Positions 35,689 to 45,606 are shown, numbered from the stretch's first letter. The stretch is 64,000 nucleotides of DNA from an uncultured Aquimarina sp. (GCA_947498595.1 CANMKX010000009.1:62001-126000), one strand, 5' to 3'. A program made the numbers and translations. Notes: generated by a model not told the origin, from the sequence alone.

Positions 35689-37302
35689 ATGCTTTTCTAT
35701 AAACGTAACATTACTTTATTTTTTATCTTTTATAGTATTCTATTTTCTTATCACTCTTATGCTCAAGAAACATCAACTTCACCCCCTAGAGCTAAAGTCC
35801 TCAATGCTTTAAATAATTATATAGATGTCATCGATTTATGTGCTTTACATTCTTCTAAATATCCAAGAGTTTATCATAGATATAATACGAAACTTATTGC
35901 TTCTAAAAATAATAATAGGCGTATGCCATCTTTCTATGCTATGCCCTATAATTTTAAACTTCCTATAAAAGCATATAATAAAGCATTAGCTAGTTCTAAA
36001 TATATACCTAGAATATATCAACCCAAATTAAAAATTCTTTTCGACTCTTTATGGAGTATTCAAAAGAAACAAGAAAAAATTAATATTGCTTTTAGAACTA
36101 TGACTAAAGAACAACCTGGAGATTCTCTATCTTTTTCTAAAGGTTTTGTCTGGTTAGATCAATTGTACTATTTAAATGAATCTTATAGAAAACTCTCCTC
36201 TGATTTCTATAAATTAGCTCAAAAAATAGATTTTAACTATACATTTCAACCAACAAGTTGGAATATTAGTGGTGATAAAATGTCTAAATCATTAACATTA
36301 ACTCGGTCGTATCTTCATGAGGTAAAAAAATATTTAAAAAATCAAACTCCTCTACCAATAACTGATTCTTTAGAACTATTTCTAAATACAATGAAAATTA
36401 ATCGAGATAAAAACTTATCAAAGTTAAGAGAAATAGGCAGTTACAATGGTAAAGATCCACATTCAAAATACGATTATCTAATTCATAAACTAATAACTTT
36501 TACAACCACTATAGTAGCATATCCACCTTCTCATCCTAATCGTTACAATTTATTTGATCAATTGATCTTTTCTTTTAATAATGCTGTTGATTATTATAAT
36601 AAATTTGCTGCATTAAGCTTTATTGATGATCAAACTGATATTCCTTCTTTTTTGTTAAAAACACCAAGAGAAACACAATTTTTTATTCCAAGACTTCCTC
36701 AGGATCCTCATACAACTCCAGCAATAGTAAATCATATTACTCCTGAAACTTCTATGGTAGGCTTTGCTCCTAATCGTCTCGTTTTTTTATTAGATGTATC
36801 AGGAAGTATGAACCATGCTAATAAATTACCTTTATTTAAAAAAGCTATAAAAGAAATTTCAACGATAATGAGAAATAATGATACTTTCTCGGTCATTATT
36901 TATTCTGATAATGCGAACGTAATTCTTGAAAATGTTTCTTTTACAAATGTTGCTGCTATCGAAAAACTACTACAATTAAAATCTAAAGGAAAAACGAACG
37001 TATACAAAGGCTTACAAAAAGCATATACTATTGCTAAAAAACAATATAGTGCAGAAAATAATAATAGAATTTTAATGATTACTGATGGTGATTTTGAGAT
37101 TTCTAAAAAGCTTTATAAACTCATCAGTTCGACTAAAAACTCTACTATCAAACTTTCTGTCTTTTCTTTTGGAGATAAAAAAACACATCGTCAAGAATTA
37201 AAACAGATGGCAGATTTAGGGCATGGAAATTATATTCATATCGATGCTACAAACAACATAAAAACTATTTTACAGGAAATTCAAGTAATAGAAAAGAATT
37301 AA
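35689..37302 (+). CDS. Secreted protein with C-terminal von Willebrand A domain
   Basis: A 537-residue protein with a signal peptide (hydrophobic 8-22, cleavage near SYAQ at 23-26). A long helical region of about 330 residues is followed by a vWA domain from about 362 to the end. The metal-ion-dependent adhesion site is complete: DVSGS (Asp369, Ser371, Ser373), the Thr in KGKTNVYKG and the Asp in TDGDF. It probably binds a protein ligand in the periplasm or at the cell surface. It ends 62 bp before the radical SAM gene on the same strand. Confidence 0.85.
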   Translation: MLFYKRNITLFFIFYSILFSYHSYAQETSTSPPRAKVLNALNNYIDVIDLCALHSSKYPRVYHRYNTKLIASKNNNRRMPSFYAMPYNFKLPIKAYNKALASSKYIPRIYQPKLKILFDSLWSIQKKQEKINIAFRTMTKEQPGDSLSFSKGFVWLDQLYYLNESYRKLSSDFYKLAQKIDFNYTFQPTSWNISGDKMSKSLTLTRSYLHEVKKYLKNQTPLPITDSLELFLNTMKINRDKNLSKLREIGSYNGKDPHSKYDYLIHKLITFTTTIVAYPPSHPNRYNLFDQLIFSFNNAVDYYNKFAALSFIDDQTDIPSFLLKTPRETQFFIPRLPQDPHTTPAIVNHITPETSMVGFAPNRLVFLLDVSGSMNHANKLPLFKKAIKEISTIMRNNDTFSVIIYSDNANVILENVSFTNVAAIEKLLQLKSKGKTNVYKGLQKAYTIAKKQYSAENNNRILMITDGDFEISKKLYKLISSTKNSTIKLSVFSFGDKKTHRQELKQMADLGHGNYIHIDATNNIKTILQEIQVIEKN

Positions 37303-37364
37303 AAAACATTAATTTCTCTATAGTTAGATGTAACTTTGCCTTTTATCATTTATATTACTTCATT

Positions 37365-39560
37365 TTGAAAAAAGATCTTTTACTTATTACCCCACCTTTT
37401 ACGCAATTGAATACTCCTTATCCCGCTACTGCGTATTTAAAAGGTTTTTTAAATACCAAAAAGATTAGCTCTTTTCAAATGGATTTAGGGATAGAAGTGA
37501 TTTTACAGTTATTTTCTAAAGAAGGACTTACTGCCATTTTTGAAATGGCCAAGTTACAAAATACTATTACATCTGAAAATTGCGAACGAATCTACTCATT
37601 AAGAGATGTATATCTAAACTCTATAGAAGATGTGATGTTTTTTCTACAAGGAAAAAACCAAACTTTTGCTCGTCAAATATGTACAGATTCATACCTTCCG
37701 CAAGCATCTCGATTTGATCAACTTGATGATATTGATTGGGCTTTTGGCGCTATGGGAATTCAAGATAAAGCAAAGCATTTAGCTACTTTATATCTTGAAG
37801 ATTTATCTGATTTTATTGTTGAGTGTGTAGATGCTAATTTTGGTTTTAGCCGTTATGCAGAACGTTTAGGGAAAAGTGCCAATTCATTTGATGAATTATA
37901 TGAATATTTACATCAAGACCTCACTTATATTGATACTATTACGCTTCAAATTCTTGAACAAAAATTATCAGAAATATCACCTAAGTTAGTTTGCTTCTCT
38001 GTACCTTTTCCTGGTAATTTATACAGTTCTTTTAGAGCTGCTCAATATATCAAAAAACAATATCCTACAATTGCTATCGCTATGGGAGGTGGTTTCCCTA
38101 ATACCGAATTACGTTCTTTATCTGATCCTAGAGTATTTGAGTTCTTTGATTATATCACTCTTGATGATGGTGAATTACCAATAGAGCTTTTGCATACAGC
38201 ACTTACCAATACTGATCATGTTGCTACTTATAAAAGAACTTTTTTATTAGAAAATGCTAGTGTTGTTTACAAAAACACTACGTCTAGTAAAGATTATAAA
38301 CAAAATGAAGTTGGTACTCCTGATTATTCAGATCTATTATTGACCGATTATATTTCTGTTATCGAAGTTGCCAATCCAATGCATAGTTTATGGAGCGATG
38401 GTCGTTGGAACAAACTAACTATGGCGCATGGATGTTATTGGGGGAAATGTACTTTTTGCGATATCTCATTGGATTACATTAAAATTTACGAACCAATTAC
38501 TGCTAAAATATTAGTGGATCGTATGGAAGAACTTATTGCTCAAACTGGGCATAATGGATTTCATTTTGTTGATGAAGCTGCTCCACCTGCTCTAATGAGG
38601 GCTTTGGCTCTCGAAATCTTAAGTCGTAATCTTACTGTCACTTGGTGGACAAATATTCGTTTTGAAAAGAATTTCACTAAAGATCTTTGTTTATTATTAA
38701 AAGTATCTGGTTGTATTGCAGTATCAGGTGGATTAGAAGTTGCTTCGGATCGTTTATTAAAACTTATAGATAAAGGAGTAACGGTTACACAAGTTGCACA
38801 GGTAACTCGTAACTTCACTGAAGCTAATATCATGGTACATGCCTATCTTATGTATGGATATCCTACGCAAACGGTACAAGAGACTATAGATAGTTTAGAA
38901 ATGGTACGTCAGTTATTTGAGTCTGGTGTTTTGCAATCTGGTTTTTGGCATCAGTTTGCTCTTACTGCACACAGTCCTATTGGGATTGCTCCTGCTGATT
39001 ATGGGGTTATTCCTGCTTTAAACGAAATTTCTTTTGCCAATAATGACATTGATTTTAAGGATACAACCGGGATTGATCACCATCAATTTAGCTATGGATT
39101 AAAAAAATCTTTATTTAATTTTATGCATGATATTGGATTTGATACTCCTTTAAAAGATTGGTTTGATTTTAAAATTCCGAAAACAACTATCAAAAAAGAT
39201 TTCATAGTTACTGCGCTTACTACTCCACCTCAATTTTCAATAAAACCTAGTGCTAAAATAGTTTGGTTGGGGAATACTCCTATTACTTCGGAACATACAA
39301 AAACTAAAAAAGGAATGACTAGGAATTTCTTACAATGCACTTTTCATACAACTACTGAGTCTTTCTCTATAACAATGGAATTGGAACAAGGAAATTGGTT
39401 CTTAAATGTATTAGATCGTTTATCTCCTGCTTCAACAATTCCTATGACATTTTCTAAATTAAAAAATGATTTTGAAGAGCATTTTGAATACTTTGAATTA
39501 TTTTGGTATGCCAAACCTATAGATACTTTAAGAGCTTATGGTATGTTATTAGTCTTGTAA
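37365..39560 (+). CDS. B12-binding-type radical SAM protein
   Basis: A 731-residue protein. Residues 1 to about 290 form a cobalamin-binding-like Rossmann domain (LLLITPPFTQLNTPYP, then MGGGFPNTE). The radical SAM core follows with the cluster motif GCYWGKCTFCD. Its Cys residues 357, 362 and 365 are spaced CX4CX2C, not the usual CX3CX2C. The start is TTG at 37365; no in-frame ATG precedes the domain. It lies 57 bp before the response regulator gene. It may be a methylase or oxidase of an unknown substrate. Confidence 0.8.
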   Translation: MKKDLLLITPPFTQLNTPYPATAYLKGFLNTKKISSFQMDLGIEVILQLFSKEGLTAIFEMAKLQNTITSENCERIYSLRDVYLNSIEDVMFFLQGKNQTFARQICTDSYLPQASRFDQLDDIDWAFGAMGIQDKAKHLATLYLEDLSDFIVECVDANFGFSRYAERLGKSANSFDELYEYLHQDLTYIDTITLQILEQKLSEISPKLVCFSVPFPGNLYSSFRAAQYIKKQYPTIAIAMGGGFPNTELRSLSDPRVFEFFDYITLDDGELPIELLHTALTNTDHVATYKRTFLLENASVVYKNTTSSKDYKQNEVGTPDYSDLLLTDYISVIEVANPMHSLWSDGRWNKLTMAHGCYWGKCTFCDISLDYIKIYEPITAKILVDRMEELIAQTGHNGFHFVDEAAPPALMRALALEILSRNLTVTWWTNIRFEKNFTKDLCLLLKVSGCIAVSGGLEVASDRLLKLIDKGVTVTQVAQVTRNFTEANIMVHAYLMYGYPTQTVQETIDSLEMVRQLFESGVLQSGFWHQFALTAHSPIGIAPADYGVIPALNEISFANNDIDFKDTTGIDHHQFSYGLKKSLFNFMHDIGFDTPLKDWFDFKIPKTTIKKDFIVTALTTPPQFSIKPSAKIVWLGNTPITSEHTKTKKGMTRNFLQCTFHTTTESFSITMELEQGNWFLNVLDRLSPASTIPMTFSKLKNDFEEHFEYFELFWYAKPIDTLRAYGMLLVL

Positions 39561-39617
39561 CGATTTGTTACATCTCTTCTTGTCTACGTTTTTATATTAA
39601 TTTTTATTTTTACTGTT

Positions 39618-40313
39618 ATGGCAGAAACTATAAAAACCAAACTTTTACTTATTGAAGACGACCCTAAAATTGTAGCATTATTAACTAAGTTTTTAATCGT
39701 TGAAGGATACGATGTTATGACAGCTTTTGATGGACAATCTGGTCTTGAAAAAGCCTTATCATCTTTTCCTGATGTCATTCTTCTTGATATTATGCTACCC
39801 AAGCTTGATGGAATGAATGTTTGCAAAGAACTAAGAAAAACAACAACTGTTCCCATACTTATGTTAACTGCCAAAGGAAGCATTAATGATCGTATAGAAG
39901 GGTTAGATATCGGTGCCGATGATTATTTGATAAAACCATTTGATCCTAGAGAATTAGTGGCCCGAATCGAAACCATCTTAAGGCGTACTCGCACTACTCC
40001 TCGACAAAAAACATATCAGTTTGATTCGCTTAGTATAGATATTGATAAGCAAGTTGTGTCTCAATTCAACATTCCGCTTGACTTCACTACTCGCGAATTT
40101 GATTTATTATATTTCTTTATAAAAAACAAAAATGTCGTTGTATCAAGAGATCAAATTATGGAAGCTTTAAGCGGCATTGATCGTGATGCTTTTGATCGTT
40201 CGATTGATGTTTTAATCAGTCGTTTTAGAAAAAAAATCAAAGCCATTCCTAATCGTCCTATAGAAGTTAAAACGATATGGGGTAGTGGTTATAAACTTAT
40301 TGTAAATGTCTAG
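39618..40313 (+). CDS. OmpR-family response regulator
   Basis: A 231-residue regulator. The receiver domain spans about 8-120, with acidic EDD near 13, the phospho-acceptor Asp in LLDIMLPKLDG and Lys in LIKPFDPRE. The winged-helix DNA-binding domain (about 135-230) ends in VKTIWGSGYKL. It overlaps the histidine kinase gene by 8 bp, so the two form a coupled pair. It may control the neighbouring radical SAM and vWA genes or a distant envelope regulon; no repeat operator was recognised. Confidence 0.92.
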   Translation: MAETIKTKLLLIEDDPKIVALLTKFLIVEGYDVMTAFDGQSGLEKALSSFPDVILLDIMLPKLDGMNVCKELRKTTTVPILMLTAKGSINDRIEGLDIGADDYLIKPFDPRELVARIETILRRTRTTPRQKTYQFDSLSIDIDKQVVSQFNIPLDFTTREFDLLYFFIKNKNVVVSRDQIMEALSGIDRDAFDRSIDVLISRFRKKIKAIPNRPIEVKTIWGSGYKLIVNV

Positions 40314-41334
40314 TTTTAGTAAATTAAAGAATTCTTTATTCTTAAAAATCACACTTATAATGGGGGTATTATCCCTTATAGTAATAATTGCTTTTATATT
40401 TATTTTGATAATTGCTTTACAGCAAAATAGCCTACAACATCAAGCTAACAAAGCTCCTTCGATGCGTGGTATTATTGTCATTTTAGGGGTCATAACAGTT
40501 TCTATGGTTATTTTATATTTTTATATCAAGAAGCAGCTTTCTCCTATAAAATTTCTTAATAAAGGTGCATTGGCTATAGCTAAAGGTAATTTTGACATTC
40601 AATTGCCTGTAAATAATCAAGATGAATTAGCCGAATTAACTACCTCTTTCAATCGTATGGCAAAAGAAGTACGTACTATGATTGAAGCCCGTGAACGCTT
40701 ATTAACCGACGTTAGTCATGAAATACGAACTCCTCTAACAAGATTACGTCTTGCATCAGAATTTTTACCTGAAACGCATAAGCAAGATATTATTGATGAA
40801 GTAATTATTTTGGATCGTTTAACACAAGAATTATTACTCTCAAATCAACTTAAAAGAGGATTTGAAATATTAAATATCAAAAAAAATGATCTTCTACAAA
40901 CGCTCCAAAAAACGATTTCTTTATTTGATCTTGATATTTCTCAAAAAATCACAATTCATAACCTCCTAACAACTACAGCATTTTCTTTCGATGAAAATCG
41001 ACTGCATATTATATTGAAAAATATACTTGAAAATGCTGTTAAATATTCTCCTATAGAATCCCTTATGATTACTATTGAATTAAGATCTAATTCTCAAAGT
41101 TTCTATATTACTATCATTGATAATGGTGATGGTATTCCTGAAACAGACTTACCTCATGTTTTTGAACCTTTTTATAGAGTTGACACTTCAAGAGCATCTA
41201 ATAGCAACAGTTTTGGCTTAGGCTTAAATCTTTGTAAAAAAATTGTAGAAGCTCATAATGGTACAATTTCGATTAAAAATAATGCTCCTATAACAACTGG
41301 TATTTCAGTTACACTTGAATTCCCTGTAGTATAA
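40306..41334 (+). CDS. HAMP-containing sensor histidine kinase
   Basis: A 342-residue kinase. It has two transmembrane helices (about 13-36 and 55-75) separated by only 18 or so residues, a HAMP domain, the phospho-acceptor motif DVSHEIRTPLTRLR and a HATPase domain with N-box (ENAVKYS), DNGDGIP and GLGLNLC. The very short extracytoplasmic loop means it probably senses the membrane or a partner protein, not a soluble ligand. It overlaps the regulator gene by 8 bp. Confidence 0.9.
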   Translation: MSSFSKLKNSLFLKITLIMGVLSLIVIIAFIFILIIALQQNSLQHQANKAPSMRGIIVILGVITVSMVILYFYIKKQLSPIKFLNKGALAIAKGNFDIQLPVNNQDELAELTTSFNRMAKEVRTMIEARERLLTDVSHEIRTPLTRLRLASEFLPETHKQDIIDEVIILDRLTQELLLSNQLKRGFEILNIKKNDLLQTLQKTISLFDLDISQKITIHNLLTTTAFSFDENRLHIILKNILENAVKYSPIESLMITIELRSNSQSFYITIIDNGDGIPETDLPHVFEPFYRVDTSRASNSNSFGLGLNLCKKIVEAHNGTISIKNNAPITTGISVTLEFPVV

Positions 41335-41342
41335 TACTTCAT

Positions 41343-42479
41343 TTAATTTTTTCTCCACCAGTGATTCACTACATTATTATTATCACTTAAATACATTGGA
41401 TTTCCAATCTCTGGCACTACAATTGGCATTTGTTTTTCTGTAGCTATTTTAGTTACTTTTTCTACAGGTTCTGTCCAACTGTGCATTGCTAATTTAAATG
41501 CTCCCCAATGGATTGGCATCATTTTTTTTGCTCTTACATCTATAGCTGCTTGTACCGTTTCTTCTGGAAACATATGTATTTCTTTCCATAACTCATTGTA
41601 TTGACCACATTCAATCATTGCAAAATCAAAAGGGCCAAACTCTTCTCCTATTTCTTTAAAATGTGCTCCGTATCCGCTATCACCGCTAAAAAAGATATTT
41701 TCTTCATTTGTAGTGATTACCCAAGATCCCCATAAAGTATCCCCTCTATCATTCAATCCTCTACCTGAAAAATGTTGTGCAGGTGTACATCGCAATGTTA
41801 TACCTTCGTATTCCTTTTCTTCCCACCAATCTAATTCTACAATATTAGGATCTTCTACATCCCAAGCTCTTAAATGGGTTCCTACTCCTAAAGGAACATA
41901 AAACATTTCTACTTTATCTTTTAATTTTTTTATTGATTCATAATCTAAATGATCATAGTGATCATGAGAAATTAAAACAATATCGATTGATGGTAATTGC
42001 TCTATCAATATGGGTAATGTGTCACTAAAACGTTTAGTTCCTAACCATGGGTGTGGTGCTGGTACTTCACTCAACATAGGATCTATTAAAATCGTTTTAC
42101 CATTTATTTGCATTAAAAAAGTAGAATGCCCAAACCACATCATTCTTGTTTCTCCTTTATAATTTGCTATCTCTAATGAATCAAGAGAATTTGTTTTAAT
42201 ACTACTACTTGGTATTGTATTGGGTAATGGCTTAAAATATCCTTTTAAACTTTTATAGACTTCTTTCATTCCCATATTCATCTCAACAGATCCCATGTTT
42301 ATAAATTTACCATCTATATAATTATCAGATTTAATAAATTCGGCTTTTTGCTCGGTTGTTATCTTTCCTCCAAATTGTGGGCTTAAATTTAAAAATGCTG
42401 TAATCGCTATAATTAACAAACCTATTATTCCTATTATATATATTCCTATCATTTTTATACTTCTTTTAATTTTATGCAT
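41343..42479 (-). CDS. Membrane-anchored metallo-beta-lactamase-fold hydrolase (NAPE-PLD/UlaG-like)
   Basis: A 378-residue protein. An N-terminal transmembrane helix (about 11-29) precedes an MBL domain with the zinc motif SHDHYDHLD, a later conserved GDSGYG (bridging Asp) and a C-terminal HWGAF. The pattern is nearest to N-acylphosphatidylethanolamine phospholipase D-like hydrolases. An alternative ATG at 42452 would shorten the N-terminus by nine residues. It is 279 bp downstream of the tetR gene on the same strand, and the gap carries tetR-type palindromes, so TetR control is probable. Confidence 0.85.
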   Translation of the reverse strand: MHKIKRSIKMIGIYIIGIIGLLIIAITAFLNLSPQFGGKITTEQKAEFIKSDNYIDGKFINMGSVEMNMGMKEVYKSLKGYFKPLPNTIPSSSIKTNSLDSLEIANYKGETRMMWFGHSTFLMQINGKTILIDPMLSEVPAPHPWLGTKRFSDTLPILIEQLPSIDIVLISHDHYDHLDYESIKKLKDKVEMFYVPLGVGTHLRAWDVEDPNIVELDWWEEKEYEGITLRCTPAQHFSGRGLNDRGDTLWGSWVITTNEENIFFSGDSGYGAHFKEIGEEFGPFDFAMIECGQYNELWKEIHMFPEETVQAAIDVRAKKMMPIHWGAFKLAMHSWTEPVEKVTKIATEKQMPIVVPEIGNPMYLSDNNNVVNHWWRKN

Positions 42480-42689
42480 TTTACCTTTTTACTTATTTCT
42501 AGTAACATCATTTTTTTAATCTTAATCTCTTATGTACTTTATATATTTTAGTTTTTCTTTTATTTTTTCCATAGTAATCAGTTCATTCCCTCTCTTTTTT
42601 TGCAATTTCATATAGCATATGGTTTAATACTAAAAGTAATTTTGCTGTTTACTTTCTTATTACTTAAGACTATTATTTACGCATTCTCT

Positions 42690-42744
42690 ATTATCGAATT
42701 TTTATTCTTTTTTAAAGCACATTGCCGAATAAAAATTCGATAAT
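42690..42744. promoter_or_regulatory. Candidate TetR operator pair before the MBL-fold gene
   Basis: Perfect 18-bp inverted repeat: ATTATCGAATTTTTATTC (42690-42707) and its complement (42727-42744), 19 bases apart. Each arm holds a half or full TCGAAT-N4-ATTCGA-like palindrome, the core also found upstream of tetR. It lies 211 bp before the MBL gene start and 14 bp past the tetR stop. Confidence 0.6.
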
Positions 42745-42758
42745 ATTATTAAATTTTT

Positions 42759-43331
42759 TTATGTTTTTATAGCGTCCCAAACAAAAGAAAACATCTTATC
42801 AGAATTTTTTTCATTCAAACTTAGTTCTTTTGATAAAATAAGTTTTACTGTTTGGCTTAAAATGGCACTAATGACAGCTACATGTAGTTCATTTTCAATA
42901 TTTTTAATAACTCCTTTTAACTTTCCTTCTTCTAATAACTCAACTCCTAATTCTGTTTTTTCTTCTTTTACTTTTGAAGGAATTTTCACATAATAAGGAG
43001 ATTGTTTAACCTGTTCTATAAATCCCATTTCTTTATAATTATTAACTCCAAAATGCAACCATTGTAACCACATCTTCTTCAATCTTAATTTGAAGGGTAA
43101 ATCGAGTTGATTTTCATTTTTACTAATGGTCATTTGCTCTTTAATAATTGTCGTAAATAATGAAACTATAAGATCTTCCTTATTTTTATAATATACATAT
43201 AAAGTTGAAGGAGATATACCTACATCCTTAGCCAAAACAGCCATTTTGATACCAGCTATTCCTTTATCAAAAACGATATCAAGTGTTTTTTCATCAATTG
43301 CTCGTTTTTTTCCTTCATCTTTAAGTTTCAT
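42759..43331 (-). CDS. TetR/AcrR-family transcriptional regulator
   Basis: A 190-residue regulator. The N-terminal helix-turn-helix (about 12-55) reads AVLAKDVGISPSTLYVYYKNKEDL in part, the standard TetR recognition region. The C-terminal ligand-binding domain is helical and has no assigned ligand. A strong palindrome sits 14 bp upstream of its start and a related inverted repeat lies just past its stop. It is therefore probably autoregulated and controls the following MBL-fold hydrolase. Confidence 0.88.
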   Translation of the reverse strand: MKLKDEGKKRAIDEKTLDIVFDKGIAGIKMAVLAKDVGISPSTLYVYYKNKEDLIVSLFTTIIKEQMTISKNENQLDLPFKLRLKKMWLQWLHFGVNNYKEMGFIEQVKQSPYYVKIPSKVKEEKTELGVELLEEGKLKGVIKNIENELHVAVISAILSQTVKLILSKELSLNEKNSDKMFSFVWDAIKT

Positions 43332-43340
43332 ATTACAAAT

Positions 43341-43380
43341 ATAGCAACAATATCGAATAAATATTCGATATTGTTACTAT
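43341..43380. promoter_or_regulatory. Palindromic tetR operator
   Basis: Perfect arms AACAATATCGAATA (43346-43359) and TATTCGATATTGTT (43362-43375) around two A. With one mismatch the symmetry extends to 43341-43380. The position 10-50 bp upstream of the tetR ATG is that of an autoregulatory operator. Confidence 0.75.
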
Positions 43381-43607
43381 ATTAATTTTAAATTATTTTT
43401 TTTTAGCTCAAAATAAGACAAGAGAGAATTAATTGAATTCAAAATTTCAAAAAAGATAGCCCAGTATTAAAATTATTAACAATAGGATATCATATTTTAT
43501 TATGCTTGATATTTATGAGCGATGAAAAAGTAAGATTTATATTTTAAGAAAATTAAATTCTATTACAATCTCATATATAAACAATTATTTAAATATTACG
43601 ATACAAA

Positions 43608-43636
43608 AAATCCCCTTGCTAGTAGCAAGGGGATTT
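43608..43636 (-). terminator. rpsA terminator
   Basis: Perfect 13-bp arms AAATCCCCTTGCT and AGCAAGGGGATTT around three bases, followed on the minus strand by a T-run. It lies 26 bp after the rpsA stop. Confidence 0.92.
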
Positions 43637-43662
43637 ATATTTTGAAAAAAAGTTACTATTTA

Positions 43663-45459
43663 CTAGTTTCCTCCTTTTTCCATTTTAGCTTTAAGATCAG
43701 CTAAAGCATCAAGATCACCTAAAGTAGTTTTCTCTGATGAGTTAGTTGCAGCTTTCTTAGCAGCTTGCTTAACTATCTTAGCTTCTTCTTCTCTAAATAA
43801 TACAGTATGAGATGCAACTACTCTCTTGAATTCTTTACTAAATTCAATGATTTGGAAATCTGCAGTCTCACCTTTAGTGATTTTACCACCATCTTCTTTC
43901 TCTAAGTGACGAGAAGGAACAAATGCGATAACATCTTCATTAAAGTTAATCGTAGCACCTTTATCAGTTACGTCAGCGATTGCAGCAGTATGTTTTGTAC
44001 CAACTCCAAATTCACCTTCATACTTATCCCAAGGATTACTTTCGATTTGTTTGTGACCTAAACTTAATTTACGTCCTTCAACATCTAACTCTAATACAAC
44101 AACTTCTAATTTTTCTCCTACAGCAGTAAAATCAGATGGGTGCTTAATTTTCTTAGTCCAAGAAAGATCAGAAATATAAATTAATCCGTCAATTCCTTCT
44201 TCTAATTCTACGAATACACCGAAGTTAGTAAAGTTACGAACAACTCCTGTGTGACGAGAACCAACTGGGTATTTTGTAGTAATATCTGTCCATGGATCTG
44301 GAGTCAATTGCTTAATACCTAGAGACATTTTACGCTCGTCTCTATCTAAAGTAAGGATTACAGCTTCTACTTCGTCTCCTACGCTTACGAAATCTTGAGC
44401 AGAACGTAAGTGTGTAGACCAAGACATTTCACTTACGTGAATTAATCCTTCTACTCCTTCTTCTACTTCGATAAACGCACCGTAATCAGCGATTACAACT
44501 ACCTTACCTTTAACTTTATCTCCAACTTTAATGTTAGAATCTAAAGCTTCCCAAGGATGAGCTTTTAATTGTTTAAGACCTAATTGGATACGTGTCTTAG
44601 CTTCATCAAAGTCTAAGATTACAACGTTTAATTTTTGATCTAATTCAACTAATTCATTTGGATGGTTAATTCTTGACCAAGAAAGATCTGTAATGTGGAT
44701 TAATCCATCTACACCACCAAGATCAACAAACACACCGTAAGAAGTAATATTCTTCACAGTACCTTCTAATACTTGACCTTTTTCTAATTGACCAATAATT
44801 TCTTTCTTTTGTTCCTCGATATCAGCTTCGATAAGTGCTTTATGAGATACAACAACGTTTTTAAATTCGTGGTTGATTTTAACAACTTTGAATTCCATTG
44901 TTTTACCAACGTAAGCATCGTAATCACGAATAGGCTTCACATCGATTTGAGAACCTGGTAAGAATGCTTCGATTCCGAATACGTCAACGATCATACCACC
45001 TTTAGTTCTACACTTCACAAATCCGTTTACGATTTCACCTGTATCATGTGCATTGTTAACTCTATCCCAAGCTTTGATTACACGTGCTTTACGGTGAGAT
45101 AATACTAATTGACCTGTTGCATCTTCACGAACATCAATAAGTACTTCTACTTTGTCTCCTACTGTTAAGTTAGGATTGTAACGGAATTCGTTTAAAGAAA
45201 TAACTCCTTCACTTTTTGCATTGATGTCAATAATAGCATCACGATCAGTAATATTGATTACTTTTCCTTCTACTACTTCATCATCTAATGTATCAACGAA
45301 GTTGTCAGCAACTAGCTTTTCGAATTCTTCTAATTTTGAATCAGCAATTGGATCAATTCCTTCTTCGTAATTATGCCAGTTAAATTCCTTTAAAAATTGT
45401 TCAGGATTTGCTTGTTGAGCAGATTCTTGAATGTCAGTGTTTTTTGTTTCTTCAGACAT
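43663..45459 (-). CDS. rpsA: 30S ribosomal protein S1
   Basis: A 598-residue protein with six S1/OB-fold repeats, each ending in a pattern such as GLIHITDLSW, GLIHVSEMSW or GLIYISDLSW. The final stretch is charged. S1 binds mRNA on the small ribosomal subunit and aids initiation, which matters in Bacteroidota because Shine-Dalgarno sequences are weak. Codon choice is noticeably more biased than in neighbouring genes, as in highly expressed genes. It stands alone with its own promoter and terminator and has a leader of about 110 bases. Confidence 0.97.
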   Translation of the reverse strand: MSEETKNTDIQESAQQANPEQFLKEFNWHNYEEGIDPIADSKLEEFEKLVADNFVDTLDDEVVEGKVINITDRDAIIDINAKSEGVISLNEFRYNPNLTVGDKVEVLIDVREDATGQLVLSHRKARVIKAWDRVNNAHDTGEIVNGFVKCRTKGGMIVDVFGIEAFLPGSQIDVKPIRDYDAYVGKTMEFKVVKINHEFKNVVVSHKALIEADIEEQKKEIIGQLEKGQVLEGTVKNITSYGVFVDLGGVDGLIHITDLSWSRINHPNELVELDQKLNVVILDFDEAKTRIQLGLKQLKAHPWEALDSNIKVGDKVKGKVVVIADYGAFIEVEEGVEGLIHVSEMSWSTHLRSAQDFVSVGDEVEAVILTLDRDERKMSLGIKQLTPDPWTDITTKYPVGSRHTGVVRNFTNFGVFVELEEGIDGLIYISDLSWTKKIKHPSDFTAVGEKLEVVVLELDVEGRKLSLGHKQIESNPWDKYEGEFGVGTKHTAAIADVTDKGATINFNEDVIAFVPSRHLEKEDGGKITKGETADFQIIEFSKEFKRVVASHTVLFREEEAKIVKQAAKKAATNSSEKTTLGDLDALADLKAKMEKGGN

Positions 45460-45575
45460 TGAAGATATAATTTGTATTTTGTATATATCTGAGAATAAAT
45501 GCGAAAGCTATACAAAAGATGTTTATATAAATTTATGTAATCCTTTTTTAATTCTCTTAATCGCCAAAAGGAGTG

Positions 45576-45606
45576 CAAAATTACAACTTAATTTACATAA
45601 AGCAAA
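45576..45606 (-). promoter_or_regulatory. rpsA promoter
   Basis: On the minus strand: TTTG (45606-45603), 19 bases, then TAATTTTG (45583-45576), an exact match to the Bacteroidota housekeeping consensus. The predicted transcript start near 45569 gives a leader of about 110 bases. Confidence 0.8.

Noticed and set aside
35531..35812. A 93-codon hydrophobic plus-strand frame overlapping the vWA gene start
   Set aside because: It begins inside the tRNA terminator, overlaps the signal peptide region of the well-supported vWA gene in another frame, and is rich in Phe/Ile as expected from AT-rich spacer.
42727..42758. tetR-end inverted repeat as a simple terminator
   Set aside because: The arms are AT-rich, the spacer is 19 bases and the core matches the operator upstream of tetR, so an operator is a better reading.
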